From assembly GCF_040712315.1 (NCBI RefSeq), contig NC_134023.1, forward strand, positions 14,145,442-14,209,441: DNA of 64,000 nt, read 5' to 3'. The translations under genes were made by a program, and so were the position numbers. Shown here one piece after another: positions 44,833 through 55,907 of this stretch; within the stretch, counting starts at the first letter, position 1, and each line of letters starts with the position of its first letter. The notes under the pieces are model-generated. The model did no database searches. It was not told the origin of the DNA and worked only from the letters and a program-made list of their open reading frames with translations. Source of the DNA: Castanea sativa (lineage: Eukaryota; Streptophyta; Magnoliopsida; Fagales; Fagaceae).

Positions 44833-46815
44833 TTACAATTCTTCGTTGCCAATAACAGGTACTTTCTCGTATTTAAAACTGTCTCTAAACCACATGGGTA
44901 ACATGCAGCGGCCTCTAAATAGCACACCTAATAGCGGACCACCAAAAGAAATCACAACCATGGTAATCCCCAAATTCATTGTCCTGATGGAGTCCTTAGC
45001 TTGGGTAGTGGTCATTGAATTTGAAGACAGTTGAAGACGTTCAAAGTAAAGAGGATCTGACTTTGATTGCCTGCTTTCAATAGTTCCCTTAGCAATTTCA
45101 GCGTTCTCTGCATGCAGTGGAGGGAATTGAATATTAATCCTTGTTTCACAGTCCAATGAACCATTTTTAATCGAATTTTGACCAGGTGATTCAAAATCAA
45201 GATTCCGACATCCTATCATGCACAGGAGACCAATATCCCTAACATATATTCCTTCAGCAAAAATAATGAATAATTTGGGTAAAGCATCAGCTACATAATT
45301 GAAGACCATCTTGAAACTCATATTCAGCATTCTGCTATGATTACTTTTCAGCTCATCCCGATGTACATAAAGCACATCTCCCACAAATTTTGGTCTTAAG
45401 AAACCCGACGTTACCTTTCCTTCAGTGTTCCTCACCAACATACCAAATCCCATGTCCAGGGAAAACCCATCAGGATAAGTCTTTCCCTTGCCCCTAACAA
45501 TTTCCTTCCCTTGTGCACAAGAATTTCTTACAGCCTCAATCTCAGTATACTCATATCTAAGACCTTGGCGATCAATCGATCTTCCCCAACTCTGAAACCC
45601 AATTCTTCCAAAGTAACCTGAATCCTTCACATCTTTCTTGCTCCAAATTTCCCCCACAATACTACTCGAATTCCTTAATGAAATAACTGCCGGAAATCTC
45701 AAACTAAACCCAATACAGCAATCTCCTACAGAAGCATTAGCCAAAATTCTGCACGCGATGCCACAAAACTTAATTCTCTTTCTCATCCCAAGCACCCTCA
45801 GCAATGTTGCGTTAGGACTAGGGAATTCAGATTCCATAGCAATAAACTTACGAAAACCCAACAACAACTGTACCTTTCTGCTGCGCTGGTCACACCTAAC
45901 CCCACGATAAGCAAACCTAGAAGGCAAATACTCAATACTCACACGTAAAGGATTGCAATTCACACTACCACAATCACTCCAACAGTGCAAATCATAGGCA
46001 CTAGTCTGTCCATTGAAAACGGAACAAACACCACGGTCCAAATTGCTTGGAGACAAATTAATATCTCCACCACCTTTCTTTGCACTCAAACAATCAGTCT
46101 TATCAACCAAAGCATATTCATAATCTGGATTCTGTGACAACCCCAATATCACAATTGGTTCAAAGTAATTATAATCACTTTTCATAGGCAAACATTCTAA
46201 TGTTCCACCAATCAAACTACCATAAATGCTATTATTTTCTGAATAATTAAGCTTAAGAACAACATCTGGATATTTTGAACTTAACGAACCAACATAACTC
46301 TTCCCTGATCCGACCATACAAAGCTTCCCAGAAGATTCTGACCAATACCCACAAACCGAAAACACCGAATTGTCTTTCCGATAACTAATTCTTCCCAAAC
46401 GTCGCCGACCGAAATCAGAGTACTTCCATGGGTCTCGAATGGTCAGGGTGGCTTTGACCTTGTGAACACCATGGGAGGTGGTGTTTTTGATATATGAGGG
46501 GTTGAAGGAGAGAGATATACCGGACTCAGTGGTTCGGGTGAAGATTCCAACGCCGCCAGAGAAAAATGCAAATTGGAAGCTGAGGAAATCGTTGGAGTGG
46601 GAGACAGGGACATTGTCGGAGGATAAAGGGGGCTCGGGAACGACGTCATTGCAGTGCTGGGAGTAAGAGATTTCAGGTTTCCGAAATGGGTTTCGGAAAA
46701 AAGCTGTGGCGGTGAGGAAATTGAGGAATAAGAATAAGAAGCAGAGGAGGGGACTGAGTGTGAATTTCAATTTCTTAGGATTTGGAGAAGAAGAAGAACA
46801 TGAATTTGAGCCCAT
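44833..46815 (-). CDS. DUF2921-family protein, C-terminally short
   Basis: A single uninterrupted 660-codon frame. Residues about 20-42 are a strong hydrophobic segment (signal peptide or anchor), followed by the family motif SYSQHCNDVVPE near 50-61. Further family landmarks are GYWSESSGKLCMVG, CCIGFSLRFPAV, DSGYFGRIGFQSWG, YPDGFSLDMGFGML and YFERLQLSS. These fit the extracytoplasmic part of plant DUF2921 membrane proteins, whose role is not firmly known. Full-length relatives are, from memory, near 1,000 residues with several C-terminal membrane helices. Here the protein has one helix (about 612-632) and then a short tail. It could be a short family member, a gene truncated by a downstream change, or a young pseudogene. 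The start ATG has G at +4 and leads straight into the signal region. Confidence 0.88.
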   Translation of the reverse strand: MGSNSCSSSSPNPKKLKFTLSPLLCFLFLFLNFLTATAFFRNPFRKPEISYSQHCNDVVPEPPLSSDNVPVSHSNDFLSFQFAFFSGGVGIFTRTTESGISLSFNPSYIKNTTSHGVHKVKATLTIRDPWKYSDFGRRRLGRISYRKDNSVFSVCGYWSESSGKLCMVGSGKSYVGSLSSKYPDVVLKLNYSENNSIYGSLIGGTLECLPMKSDYNYFEPIVILGLSQNPDYEYALVDKTDCLSAKKGGGDINLSPSNLDRGVCSVFNGQTSAYDLHCWSDCGSVNCNPLRVSIEYLPSRFAYRGVRCDQRSRKVQLLLGFRKFIAMESEFPSPNATLLRVLGMRKRIKFCGIACRILANASVGDCCIGFSLRFPAVISLRNSSSIVGEIWSKKDVKDSGYFGRIGFQSWGRSIDRQGLRYEYTEIEAVRNSCAQGKEIVRGKGKTYPDGFSLDMGFGMLVRNTEGKVTSGFLRPKFVGDVLYVHRDELKSNHSRMLNMSFKMVFNYVADALPKLFIIFAEGIYVRDIGLLCMIGCRNLDFESPGQNSIKNGSLDCETRINIQFPPLHAENAEIAKGTIESRQSKSDPLYFERLQLSSNSMTTTQAKDSIRTMNLGITMVVISFGGPLLGVLFRGRCMLPMWFRDSFKYEKVPVIGNEEL

Positions 46816-46906
46816 TGATGTGAATTAAAGATTACAAAAATGAAAGAATTTACTCTCTGATAAGATTGAATATTACTCTCACATTGATGTGAATTGAAGA
46901 TTGCAA
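46813..46906 (-). promoter_or_regulatory. 25-bp repeat carrying the start ATG and an upstream ATG-TGA
   Basis: The 25-bp word at 46813-46837, which includes the start codon of the DUF2921 gene, is repeated with two mismatches at 46882-46906. In the upstream copy the ATG (46884-46882) is followed at once by TGA (46881-46879), a minimal start-stop uORF 69 bases upstream. Such AUG-stop elements can stall or divert ribosomes. Whether this lies in the transcript is not shown by the sequence. Confidence 0.5.
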
Positions 46907-47114
46907 GAAAAAGAAAAAAGAAAAAAAGAAGAAGACTGTTTTATTTACAGTTAAACAACAGTGCCTAAGAGAAAAAGAGGCGGGACAATAACTGCTTAAC
47001 AACCCATTAAATATGGGGGAATACAAGTGTCTAATCTGTTTCTCAAATTCGTATTTTGAGCTGCCATCGTTTGGACTTTTGTAATAAGTGGAGGATTATT
47101 CTGACAAATTACAA
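46838..47114. other. Presumed 5' side of DUF2921 gene
   Basis: A purine-rich stretch (46910-46935 on the plus strand) and no clear TATA box. It ends at the LINE target-site duplication. Confidence 0.4.
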
Positions 47115-47198
47115 TAAGTGTTGTACTTTTTTTTTTTTTTTGGGTGAGAAACCAGCCTAATGGGCTGGGCCTTTATTCATATTAAACGAAAAAGAACA

Positions 47199-50100
47199 TC
47201 AGTGGACGTCAAAATAAGCTAGTGGGGCTATATCCTCAGGCAATTCTTCAAGCCAAACCTGAGTACCCTTACATGATTTTGCTTTTTTAGCTAAGGCGTC
47301 AGCAACTACATTACAATTACGTGGGACATAAATGAACGCAGCTTGCTGAAATTCCATAGCTTGCACGCAAATATCTTCAATGACATGGCCATATGGTAAG
47401 ACATTCGTAGGCCCCTCCAAAATAGCTTTAATGACTGTTGAAGAATCGCCTTCAAAAATGACCTGTGAAAGGTCTATCTCCCTGGCCAACTGCACAACTC
47501 TTCGACACGCCATAGCTTCTAATTCCACGACCGTCTAAGGTAGTCTAACTGGCATGGTTACAGCACCAATAGCTTCCCTCAGCCAGTCCCTAATCACAAC
47601 GCCCAACCCCGCTAAGTTTTCTGACTTAAACACCGCAGCGTCAAAGTTGGCCTTGAAGGTGTGGGCTTCAGGTGGACACCAATGCTGCATCGGAGATGGC
47701 TCATGGATAGTTGCGATGAGGTCTTGTGCTTCTAGGAACTCCTGGAGTAGACTTCCTGCCATTTGGGTGATCTTATGCAGAGGTTGAGTGGGCAGTCCAC
47801 GTCTTGAGGCGTTACGGCGATTCCACAGGGACCATGCGGTGATGATGAAGATCTCCTTCCTGTAGTCATCAGAAATCTGCATGAACCGATCTAGCAAATC
47901 CTGGAAACTAGAAACCTGAGCATCGGCAGCCTGCTGGGTCCATGTTAGAGAGCTCCACACCTCTGTAAGCTTCGAACATGACCAAAGTGCGTGTAGTTCG
48001 TCCTCTAGTTGGGCCTTGCACTCTTCACACATATCCACGCCAGTAATATGCCTGCATTGGAGGTTGACCATAGTTGGAAGGGAGCTGTTACAAGCCCGCC
48101 AGGTGAAATGTTTTATTTTATTTGGAACTCTCAGCTGCCAGAGACCTTTCTAGAACTTACTTTGTTGCACCAATGAGGAGGTACCTGCATGATTAGTTGA
48201 AGCATTGGAAACTAAAAGCTTATATGCACTCTTAGTTGTGAAAGTACCAAAGGGGGTGAGGCCCCATATGATCTGATCCTGTGGGAGTCGAGTACTCAAA
48301 GGGATGCCACAGATCATGATTGCTTCATAGGGTAGGAACAAATGTTGGATTTTAGAGAATTTTCACTCTCCTGTTTCAGCATTGATGAGCCTATCCACTC
48401 TTGTATTAGGGTCAATGGTAGGTACTGGTGATACCACAAATCTATGAGTATGCACCGGTAACCATCTGTCATCTCTAATTCTGACAGAGTTCCCATTTCC
48501 TGTTCTCCACACCATCCCTTTTCGAATTACATCCCTAGCATTTAAAATGCTCTTCCACACATAGGGTCCAATGGTGGATTCCTTAGCTTCAAGGATGGAA
48601 CAATCAGGGAAGAATCTAGCTTTAAAGACTCTATGACATAGGGAATCCGGGTTATTTATCATACGCCACACTTGCTTTGCCAACATAGAATCATTGAATT
48701 TCTTAATGTCCTTAAAACCCAAACCTCCTTTCCTCTTGTCCTCACAAAGCCTTTCCCATTTTATCTAGTGCACCTTTTTATTAGTACCATCATACCCCCA
48801 CCAAAACTTCCTAATGAGCGTTTCCAGTTCCTTAATCAGCCCCTTAGGGAGTTTGAAACAACTCATAGTATATGTAGGGATGGCCTGAATGACAGACTTA
48901 ATCAAAATTTCCTTGCCAGCTTGGGAGAGGAGCTTCTCCTTCCAACCTTGCAATTTTCTCCACACCCTTTCTTTAATATAGGCAAAGCTTTGTCTCTTTG
49001 CGCGCCCAACTAGAACTGGCAATCCCAAATATTTCTCATATTGGCGTATAGCAAGCACACCTAGGAGATTTTGAATCCGGGTCTGCATTTCGGGCCGTGT
49101 GTTGGTGCTAAAGAAAATATTGGTCTTGTCCCTATTTATTTTCTGCCCCAAACCTCTTTCATATATTGAAAGTAAATCAAGCATTTTTTGGCACTCCTCC
49201 TCCTTTGCTCGACAAAACAGGACATTGTCATCAGCAAAAAATAAATGGGAAACTCGAGGGCCATTTCTGCAAATAGAAACACCTCTGATATCCCCATTTG
49301 CCTCTGCTTTTTTTAACAAACTCTGTAGTCCCATGACACATAGTAAAAATAAATAGGGTGACAGATGATCACCTTGTCGGAGCCCTCTAGATGGCTTGAT
49401 GTTTCCCACTGGTTGACCATTGAGTAAGACAGCATAAGAGACTGAATTCAAACAAGACTTAATGAGAGTCACCAATTTATCAGAAAATCCCAATTTCTTC
49501 ATAATTTTCTCCAAAAAGACCCATTGAACCCGGTCATACGCTTTACTCATATCAAGTTTTAGTGCCATAAACCCTAATTTACCTTGGGTTTTCCTCTTAA
49601 GATAGTGCAATGTTTCAAATGCAACCAGAACATTATCTGAAATTAATCTACCAAAAAGGAAGGCACTTTGGGATTCAAAGACCAAGTTTGATAAGATCTT
49701 TTTCAACCAATTTACCAACACCTTAGCAATCAATTTGTAGACCACGTTGCAAAGACTAATCGGTCGAAAGTCAGAGACTTTTTTTGGGTTCTTAATTTTT
49801 GGGATGAGAGATATGAAAGTGGGATTTAAGGACTCATGAACCACACCAGTATTTAAAGCATTAAGAACCATAGTAGTGACATCCTTACCAACTATGTGGC
49901 AATAGGTCTTGTAAAAAATAGGAGACATACCGTCAGGCCCCGGGGCAGTAAGAGGTGCCATTTGTTGAAGAGCATGGACCACTTCCTCTGCCTGAAAGTC
50001 ACAGTCAAGAGCTGCATTCATCTCAACTGTTACTGCTGGCTCTATCCCATTCAAAATAGCATCAAACCCATCTGGTTGGGACGTGGTAAACATGTCTTGG

Positions 50101-51302
50101 AAATAACTTTTAATGATCCTACCCATTGCAGCTTCATCCTCCAGCCACGTACCAACTTCATTTTCTAGGCCTAGGATATAATTCCTTTTATTCCTTTGGC
50201 TAGCTCGCCAATGAAAATATTGAGTATTCAGGTCACCCTCCTTCAACCATGCTGTTCTTGCCCGTTGCTTCCACATGCATTCCTCCTTCCTTTTCAACTT
50301 GTCAATGTCTTTTCTCAAGTTGAACACACGGTTTAGGCTTGTCGTGTAACCACTAGACTCTTCAACAGATTGCAACTCCTTTAATTTCCTTGTTAGAGTG
50401 TTTCGGACATGACCGAAGGTGTTCCGGTTCCACTCCTTCAAACTTTCTTGGCACGTGAGGATTTTTTTGTTGAAGCCCGTAACTAAGGGAACCTCGCTGC
50501 TGTCACCCTATGACTCCCAAATCACATTTTCACATGACCCCTCTTTTATCCACATCACTTCAAATCTAGATAGACGACCCTTGCGGTAAAACCTTTTGAA
50601 CTCTGACTCCGTGCATAAGAGAAGGGGCTTGTGATCAGAGTGGTAAGCCTCAAGGTGATGAACACGGGTAGATGGGAAATGCAGCATCCAATCCACAGTG
50701 GCTACACCCCTATCTAACCAAACCCATACATTATGAACTCCGGGCCTCCTGTTGCACCAAGTGAAGGGAAAACCACTGTAGCCCAAATCTTTTAGCAGGC
50801 AGAAATCTAAGGCATCTCAGAAAGATTGCATTTGTCTGTTTGGTCTGTCAAGCCAACCCTGCTTTTCTTCAGCCAACAAAATTTCATTGAAATCCCCTAA
50901 ACAAATCCAAGGGAGAGTAAAACGACTACTAAGGGCCTGAAGTAGTGACCAGGAGTTTTCCCGGCTGGCATTATCAAGGTCGCCATAGAAACCCGTGAAA
51001 CGCCAGGCGTCATCAACTCCATGATCTATAATGGCATCAATATGACGGTCAGAGGAAGACTGAACATCCACCTAAAAATCAATTTTCCACAGTAAAGCTA
51101 AGCCCCCTCCATTATTAACCCGTGGGACTACAAAAATATTTGTAAGCTATACCTTTCTTCCAATTCTCTCAATGGTAGACCTCTCACTTTTTGTCTCCAT
51201 CAAGAAAACCATTTTGGGATCTTTGTTGCCGATCATAACAACTAGTTCATCTTTTGTCTGTGGGTTCCCAAGCCCACCACAGTTCCAACTAAGGCAACTC
51301 AT
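47199..51302 (-). pseudogene. LINE ORF2: endonuclease, RT, zf-RVT, RNase H
   Basis: One reading frame of 1,368 codons stays in phase throughout, broken only by eight stops: TAG at 51149-51147, 51074-51072, 50510-50508, 48767-48765, 48152-48150 and 47537-47535, and TGA at 50819-50817 and 48365-48363. Domains in order: endonuclease with SWNCGGLGNP at its start, GDFNEI and YHSDHKPLL; RT with APGPDGMSP, DFRPISLCN, DMSKAYDRV, GLRQGDHLSPYLF and the catalytic FADD; zf-RVT with NKIKHFTWRA and CEECKAQLEDELHALW; RNase H with FKANFDAAVF and a GDSSTVIKA block, ending with VVADALAKKA. Family residues at the stops are mainly Gln or Trp. It would cut and reverse-transcribe at new sites if intact. Confidence 0.93.
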
Positions 51303-52658
51303 TGGGCTGGGTGAGACTGGAAACCAGTCTCCACCGGTATATTTTCCTTGGCCTGCGTACCTTCTGCCAATACACGCTGTTCTTTAACCCCCTGGACTTC
51401 TGTTGATCCCGATGCAGAATGTTTTGCCTTGGTGCTTAAACTGGACTTCTTCTCATTGCTAGAGGTAATATTACGAGCTAGCTTCTTAAAAGTTTTGAGG
51501 CAAGTGGGTTGGAAGGACTTACTTGGTTTGTGCAATCTCCCAAAGGTGACTTAAGGTGAGCCACTTTTGCATGGCTAGTAGTAATGCCCATCAATCCACC
51601 ATAAATGGGTGGGGTCATAAGTCCCACTACAGATTCCTTAGCATCATGTTTATCCACACGTAACCCTTGGATGCTTTCAGCCAATAATTCTGTACTTCCA
51701 CTATTCAGAATAATATTCACAGCCCTACCACTTTCTGAAGCAACACCACCCTTTTTGACCGACTTGGATGGGATTGCATCTTCCATAATAAATTCGTTGC
51801 AGGAATCACTATCTTCACCATTCGCCACATCATGCTCTGATCCTGAATCCTTTCTGCTCACCGAGCTAGTGGGTGGGACTTTCTCCTTGCTATCTGATTT
51901 CCTTTACCACGGAGCATGGCTCTGAGCCTTCCTAGATATTATTGCAACTGATTTCCTCAACGGTCTAACCGTTTCAGCCCTCATCCAATCCCCAAACTGT
52001 TGTTCATCCCTTTTCAGATTACCCCAAACTCGTGTTCACCATGTGTTAGATGACCACACCAATAGCAGAAGTTGGGGAGGCGTTCATACTTGAGCCCCAC
52101 CCAACCCAACTGCTTTCCTTCCGACCAAAGCTTATGACATCTCGGTAGTGGCTTGGTAATGTCAATGGCGATACGAGCCCTCAGAAATTCACCTCCCTCC
52201 CTATCATCCTCCGAATCAGCTACATCAATAACCTTCCCGATGGTGTTACCAATAGCTTCTCCTGTAGCCTGGTTGAGACTGCTTTGTGGGAGATTATGCA
52301 ACTGAACCCAAAAATTCACCCTTGAAAATTCCAACGAAGGGACTTCCTCCACTACAGACACTTGCTTGAACGCTACTATATTTTTGTCGAACGTCCACGG
52401 CTCAAACTCAAGTACGCGAGCAAGATCCAGCACATCTGTGAATTCAAACAGGATAATGTTCTCACTAAGATCTCGGAGTTTGAGTTCACCAGTTGGTTTA
52501 AAGGTACGGGCAACAGACTCTACATTCAGAGTCCTTTTTATGAAAAACTGACCAGCCAGCCAGTGCATTGTCACTTCCAACGGTTTCGGCACCTCTGCAC
52601 CATACTCCTCATCGTCATCTAGATTGAAACGGGACCATAGGCTCTCTAAACCCGCCAT
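51299..52658 (-). pseudogene. LINE ORF1: DUF4283 and zinc knuckle
   Basis: Starts MAGLESLWSRF at 52658. A DUF4283 block (WLAGQFFIKRTLN, FEPWTFDKNIVAF) is followed by NFWVQLHNLP and a CCHC knuckle starting CYWCGHLTHGE, whose last Cys is lost at a frameshift near 52020-52030. Later pieces (51861-51478 and 51535-51299) are Ser/Lys-rich and in other frames, so at least two shifts are present. It is an RNA-binding partner of ORF2 in LINE particles. The last frame ends TGA at 51301-51299, overlapping the ORF2 ATG at 51302-51300. Confidence 0.85.
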
Positions 52659-52870
52659 GACAAAGAGATGCCGACTTCCAAACCTATCCTCCAAGTGACT
52701 ACAGACACCACCCCAAGCAAAAAAATACAGCAAACAAAACAATCCATCTTACCAGATTTTAGAGAGTCTGGAGGGCACGAAAACCTAAACCTTGGAAAGG
52801 GACAAATATTCTACTGGCGGCGTAAGAAAACCCTAGTAGCCAGAGAAACGGACTGTAAGTGTTGGACTTT

Positions 52871-52977
52871 TATCTATTATATCATGCCACCTTATAACAC
52901 ACTCAATAATTTAACTTTTATTTTCCTATACAATACATTAAAATAATGTATCTATACAATAAAATATATTACCCAAA

Positions 52978-53019
<42 letters not shown>

Positions 53020-53639
53020 ATTTTTGTCTCTCTTCCTCCCCCTCTCTCTCTCAACCTCTCTTTCGCCATTGTGAACAAACCCAAAACCCAACACAACCAC
53101 GATCAAAACCCAATCATCCCACCACTATTCCACTACGAACGCACACAATCTTCACCCACAAACATAACAAATACCCAAATCGACAGCGTTGGCAGGGGAG
53201 TGGAGAACCAAGGAGGCGCCAAGAATGACACAATTGTTAAGGGTGGAGCCAAAGCACGCCAATTGAGCAAAACCCTGTCCTTGATACCTAATTCGCCGCT
53301 AGGAAGCTCGATTCAAAGGAAGCAAACTTTGTTGAGGTTTTTGAGGACCTGGGTCGAGGAATGGTGAATGACTCTGACCTGGCTTGGTGATGGTAGGTCC
53401 AACCATGGTGGCTTTGAAGAGAGGAGAGAGAGAGTTTCGGGGTTGGAGAGAACAAGCAAGCCACCACCGTGAGAGAGAGAGAGAGAGAGAGAGAGAAGAG
53501 ATAAGAGGTTGAAGAGAGAGAGAAAAAAAAGGCAGATATTTTAGGAATAAAATATATTATCTAGGTTTAGAACATTGCTATAGTACCATCATAAATTTAG
53601 GATGGTATTGTAGTGAAGTTGTAATTTTTTTTTTTTAAA
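52871..53639. other. Gene-free stretch bounded by (CT)n and (GA)n
   Basis: (CT)n at 52983-53019 and (GA)n at 53471-53494 could pair as a long hairpin; both are flanked by aataaaatatatta words (52967 and 53547 regions). A plus-strand frame at 53071-53367 has low-complexity, Asn/Pro-rich content and no recognised domain. A small TIR element is possible, but its ends are unclear. Confidence 0.4.
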
Positions 53640-53837
53640 TTGCAGGTCTGAGTAATGCATCTTTTATGGGGTTTGATGCTAAATTTAAGCAAATTTGGAG
53701 TTTTACAACTTCAGAAACTAATGCTCTTAGGGCCTTAAGGGTAGTGGTGAAAGCATAGGACCAATAATTCAAAGGTAAGTGAGACTTATGTCTTTTGCTC
53801 TTAGAAACACCACTCTGTTGCAAAACATGAAGTTGGT

Positions 53838-55325
53838 AGGATGGGCATGGATTGGATATAGGTAGAGTATACTTATACCCAACCCGATTAATTTATCCAT
53901 GGATACTTGATTATCTTACCCAATTAGTACCCATACTCAGTTGTTACTCGGTTTGTTTCTCCATAGATATCAATACCTAGCCCAAACCCAGTTTCTATAA
54001 AATCACCAAATATGCTTAAAAACCACTAAAATGACCAAAATATCCTCAAAATCTTTAAAATGAGCAAAATACCCATGAAACCTTTAAAATGGCCAAAATA
54101 GCCCCAATATTTTTAAATCACCAAATATGCTCAAAAACCACTAAAATAACCAAAATATCCAAAAAAATTTAAATGAGCAAAATACCCATGAAACTTTGAA
54201 AATGACCAAAATACCCTTGATATCTCTAGAAGCACCAAATATGCTAAAAAACTACTAAAATGACCAAAATATCCCCAAAATCTTTAAAAGAAGTAAAATA
54301 CCTATGAAACCTTTAAAATGACCAAAATACCATTGAAATCTCTAAAATAACCAAATATGCTTTAAAAATACTAAAACTTACCAAAATAACTACTAAACCT
54401 TTAAAATGACTGAAGTATCTTTGAAACCTAAAAAATGACCAAAGTACCCATGAAACTTAAAAAATGTCCAAAATACCCCTAAAATATAAAAATTGCCAAA
54501 ATACCCCCTAAACCTAAAAAATGATCGAGATATCCGTGAAAACTAAAATTTGACTGAAATAGCCCTGAACTTAAAAATGACCAAAATATCCCTTAAAGCT
54601 AAAAATGGCAAAATACCTTTGAGATCTAAAAAATGACCCAAATACCCCTGAAACTTAAAAATTACCAAAATACCCCATAAACCTAAAAAATGACTGAAAT
54701 ATCCCCCCTCAATTCTATAAAATGACAAAAATGCCCCTAAAACCTATAAGATGATAAAAATACACCCTAAACCTTATAAAAAAAAAATTTCTGAAATACC
54801 CTCAAACCTATAAAATAACCAAAAGACCCTAAAATCTTTAAAATGACCGAAATAACCCCAAAACCTCTAAAATGACCAAAATAACCCCAAAACCTTTGAA
54901 ATGACCAAAAATAACCCAAAACTTCTAAAATTACCAAAAATACACTAAAACCTATAAAACAACCAAAATACCCCCCTCAAATATCTAAAATGACCATAAT
55001 ACCCTCGAAACCTTTAAAATGGTCAAAATACCCCTAAAGCTGTGAGGTGACCAAAATACACATGAAATCTCTAAAATTACCAAAATAGAGGTTTGAGGTA
55101 TTTTGGATGTTTTGAGAGTATTTTCATCAAATTAAAGGTTCTAATAATATTTTAGTCATTTTGCAGGTTTTGAAAATAGTGGTTTAGGGAATTTTCAAAA
55201 AATTCAAGTAATATCCAAACCCTACCTGATAACCTTCTACCCATTAAGAAATGGATATTACTCAGAATATTTGGATTGGGTAGGGTTGGATATCCATTAC
55301 CTAATGAGTATGGTGATCCCTACAT
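53838..55325. mobile_element. Minisatellite-bearing TIR element
   Basis: The left end (ggatgggcatggattgg, atatag) and reverse-complemented right end (agggatcaccatactcatt, ggatatccaa) are loosely inverted, both with GGGTAGGGTTGG-type sequence inside. The flanking words acatgaag occur at 53825-53832 and 55332-55339, an 8-bp match that may be the target duplication with a few extra bases on the left. The centre is the minisatellite described separately. Superfamily not assigned. Confidence 0.6.
53990..55085. repeat. About 31-bp minisatellite, roughly 35 copies
   Basis: Tandem units of the form aaaatgaccaaaatacccct plus aaacctat, with copies diverged by substitutions and small indels. In the first 350 bases, groups of units form a higher-order period near 115 bases marked by accaaatatgct (about 54004, 54119 and 54231). 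Confidence 0.9.
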
Positions 55326-55907
55326 GAAGAATGACTGTAAGATTTAAACTTAGTGCTAGGATATTCACCCACCATCAGTTCTTAGAATTTGGATTTTTGC
55401 AGAGAATTGGGTTTTAATTAGAGTTTTAAAAATGCACAAACACAAAAAAAAAAAAATGACATCAAACTTTTGTTTCAACAAGAACATCCATGTAAAACTA
55501 GTAAAATCATCTACAAATTAATATAAAATAATACTTAAAACCAAGAAGAGAAGTAGTGGGTTCAGGAAACCAAATATCACTGTGAATCAAATGAAATGGA
55601 AAAGTTGATGATATTTCATGTTTATTCAATGGGGTTCTGTGCATCTTTGCACTTATACAAAAACAAAGACGCAGATTCATGTACATTGATCAAAGTAGAA
55701 TGCAAAATCTTAGAACTAGGGTGACCAAAATCAATTGTGCAACAATTAGATTTGATCTAGAGTAGTAGAATTACAAACTGAAAGATTAGGTTAGGTGTTG
55801 TAAGTGGAATATGCAATAGAAGAGTTCAAAGCTTCTGTAGTTCACCAATTGAAGGCTGGTGCTCATCTCAACTGTAGAATATGGCTTGAATTAGGAGATC
55901 GACTCCT

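Larger units (their letters stand above)
47128..52855 (-). mobile_element. Near full-length L1-like LINE
   Basis: About 5.7 kb: ORF1 (DUF4283 and zinc knuckle), ORF2 (endonuclease, RT, zf-RVT, RNase H), a short 3' UTR with AATAAA (47172-47177, minus) and a poly(A) tail (T run 47127-47141). Target duplications are taagtgttgtacttt (47115-47129) and taagtgttggacttt (52856-52870), 15 bp with one mismatch; the 3' end overlaps the T run by a few bases. The 5' end lies directly at the duplication, so this copy is close to full length. It is dead through point mutations rather than rearrangement. Confidence 0.93.
53640..55760 (-). pseudogene. copia integrase remnant, split by an insertion
   Basis: Minus-strand pieces: a GHPSSKILH block (about 55720-55690) from the GAG-pre-integrase end, FHLIHSDIWFPEP and TTSLLGFKYY (about 55610-55530, integrase core start), DDFTSFTWMFLL-like sequence across frame breaks, GEYPSTKFKSY (about 55355), and after the insertion QQSGVSKSKR and LNYWSYAFTT (53823-53730). 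These follow the usual copia integrase order. Stops and shifts are frequent. No RT, gag or LTR is joined. The insertion at about 53833-55330 separates the two parts. Confidence 0.8.

Noticed and set aside
53071..53367. 98-codon plus-strand frame
   Set aside because: Asn/Pro-rich start followed by ordinary sequence between two microsatellites. No domain or family similarity is visible.
53990..55085. Regularly spaced repeats suggestive of a CRISPR array
   Set aside because: The units are contiguous and degenerate with no unique spacers, and the surroundings are plant retroelements. It is a minisatellite.
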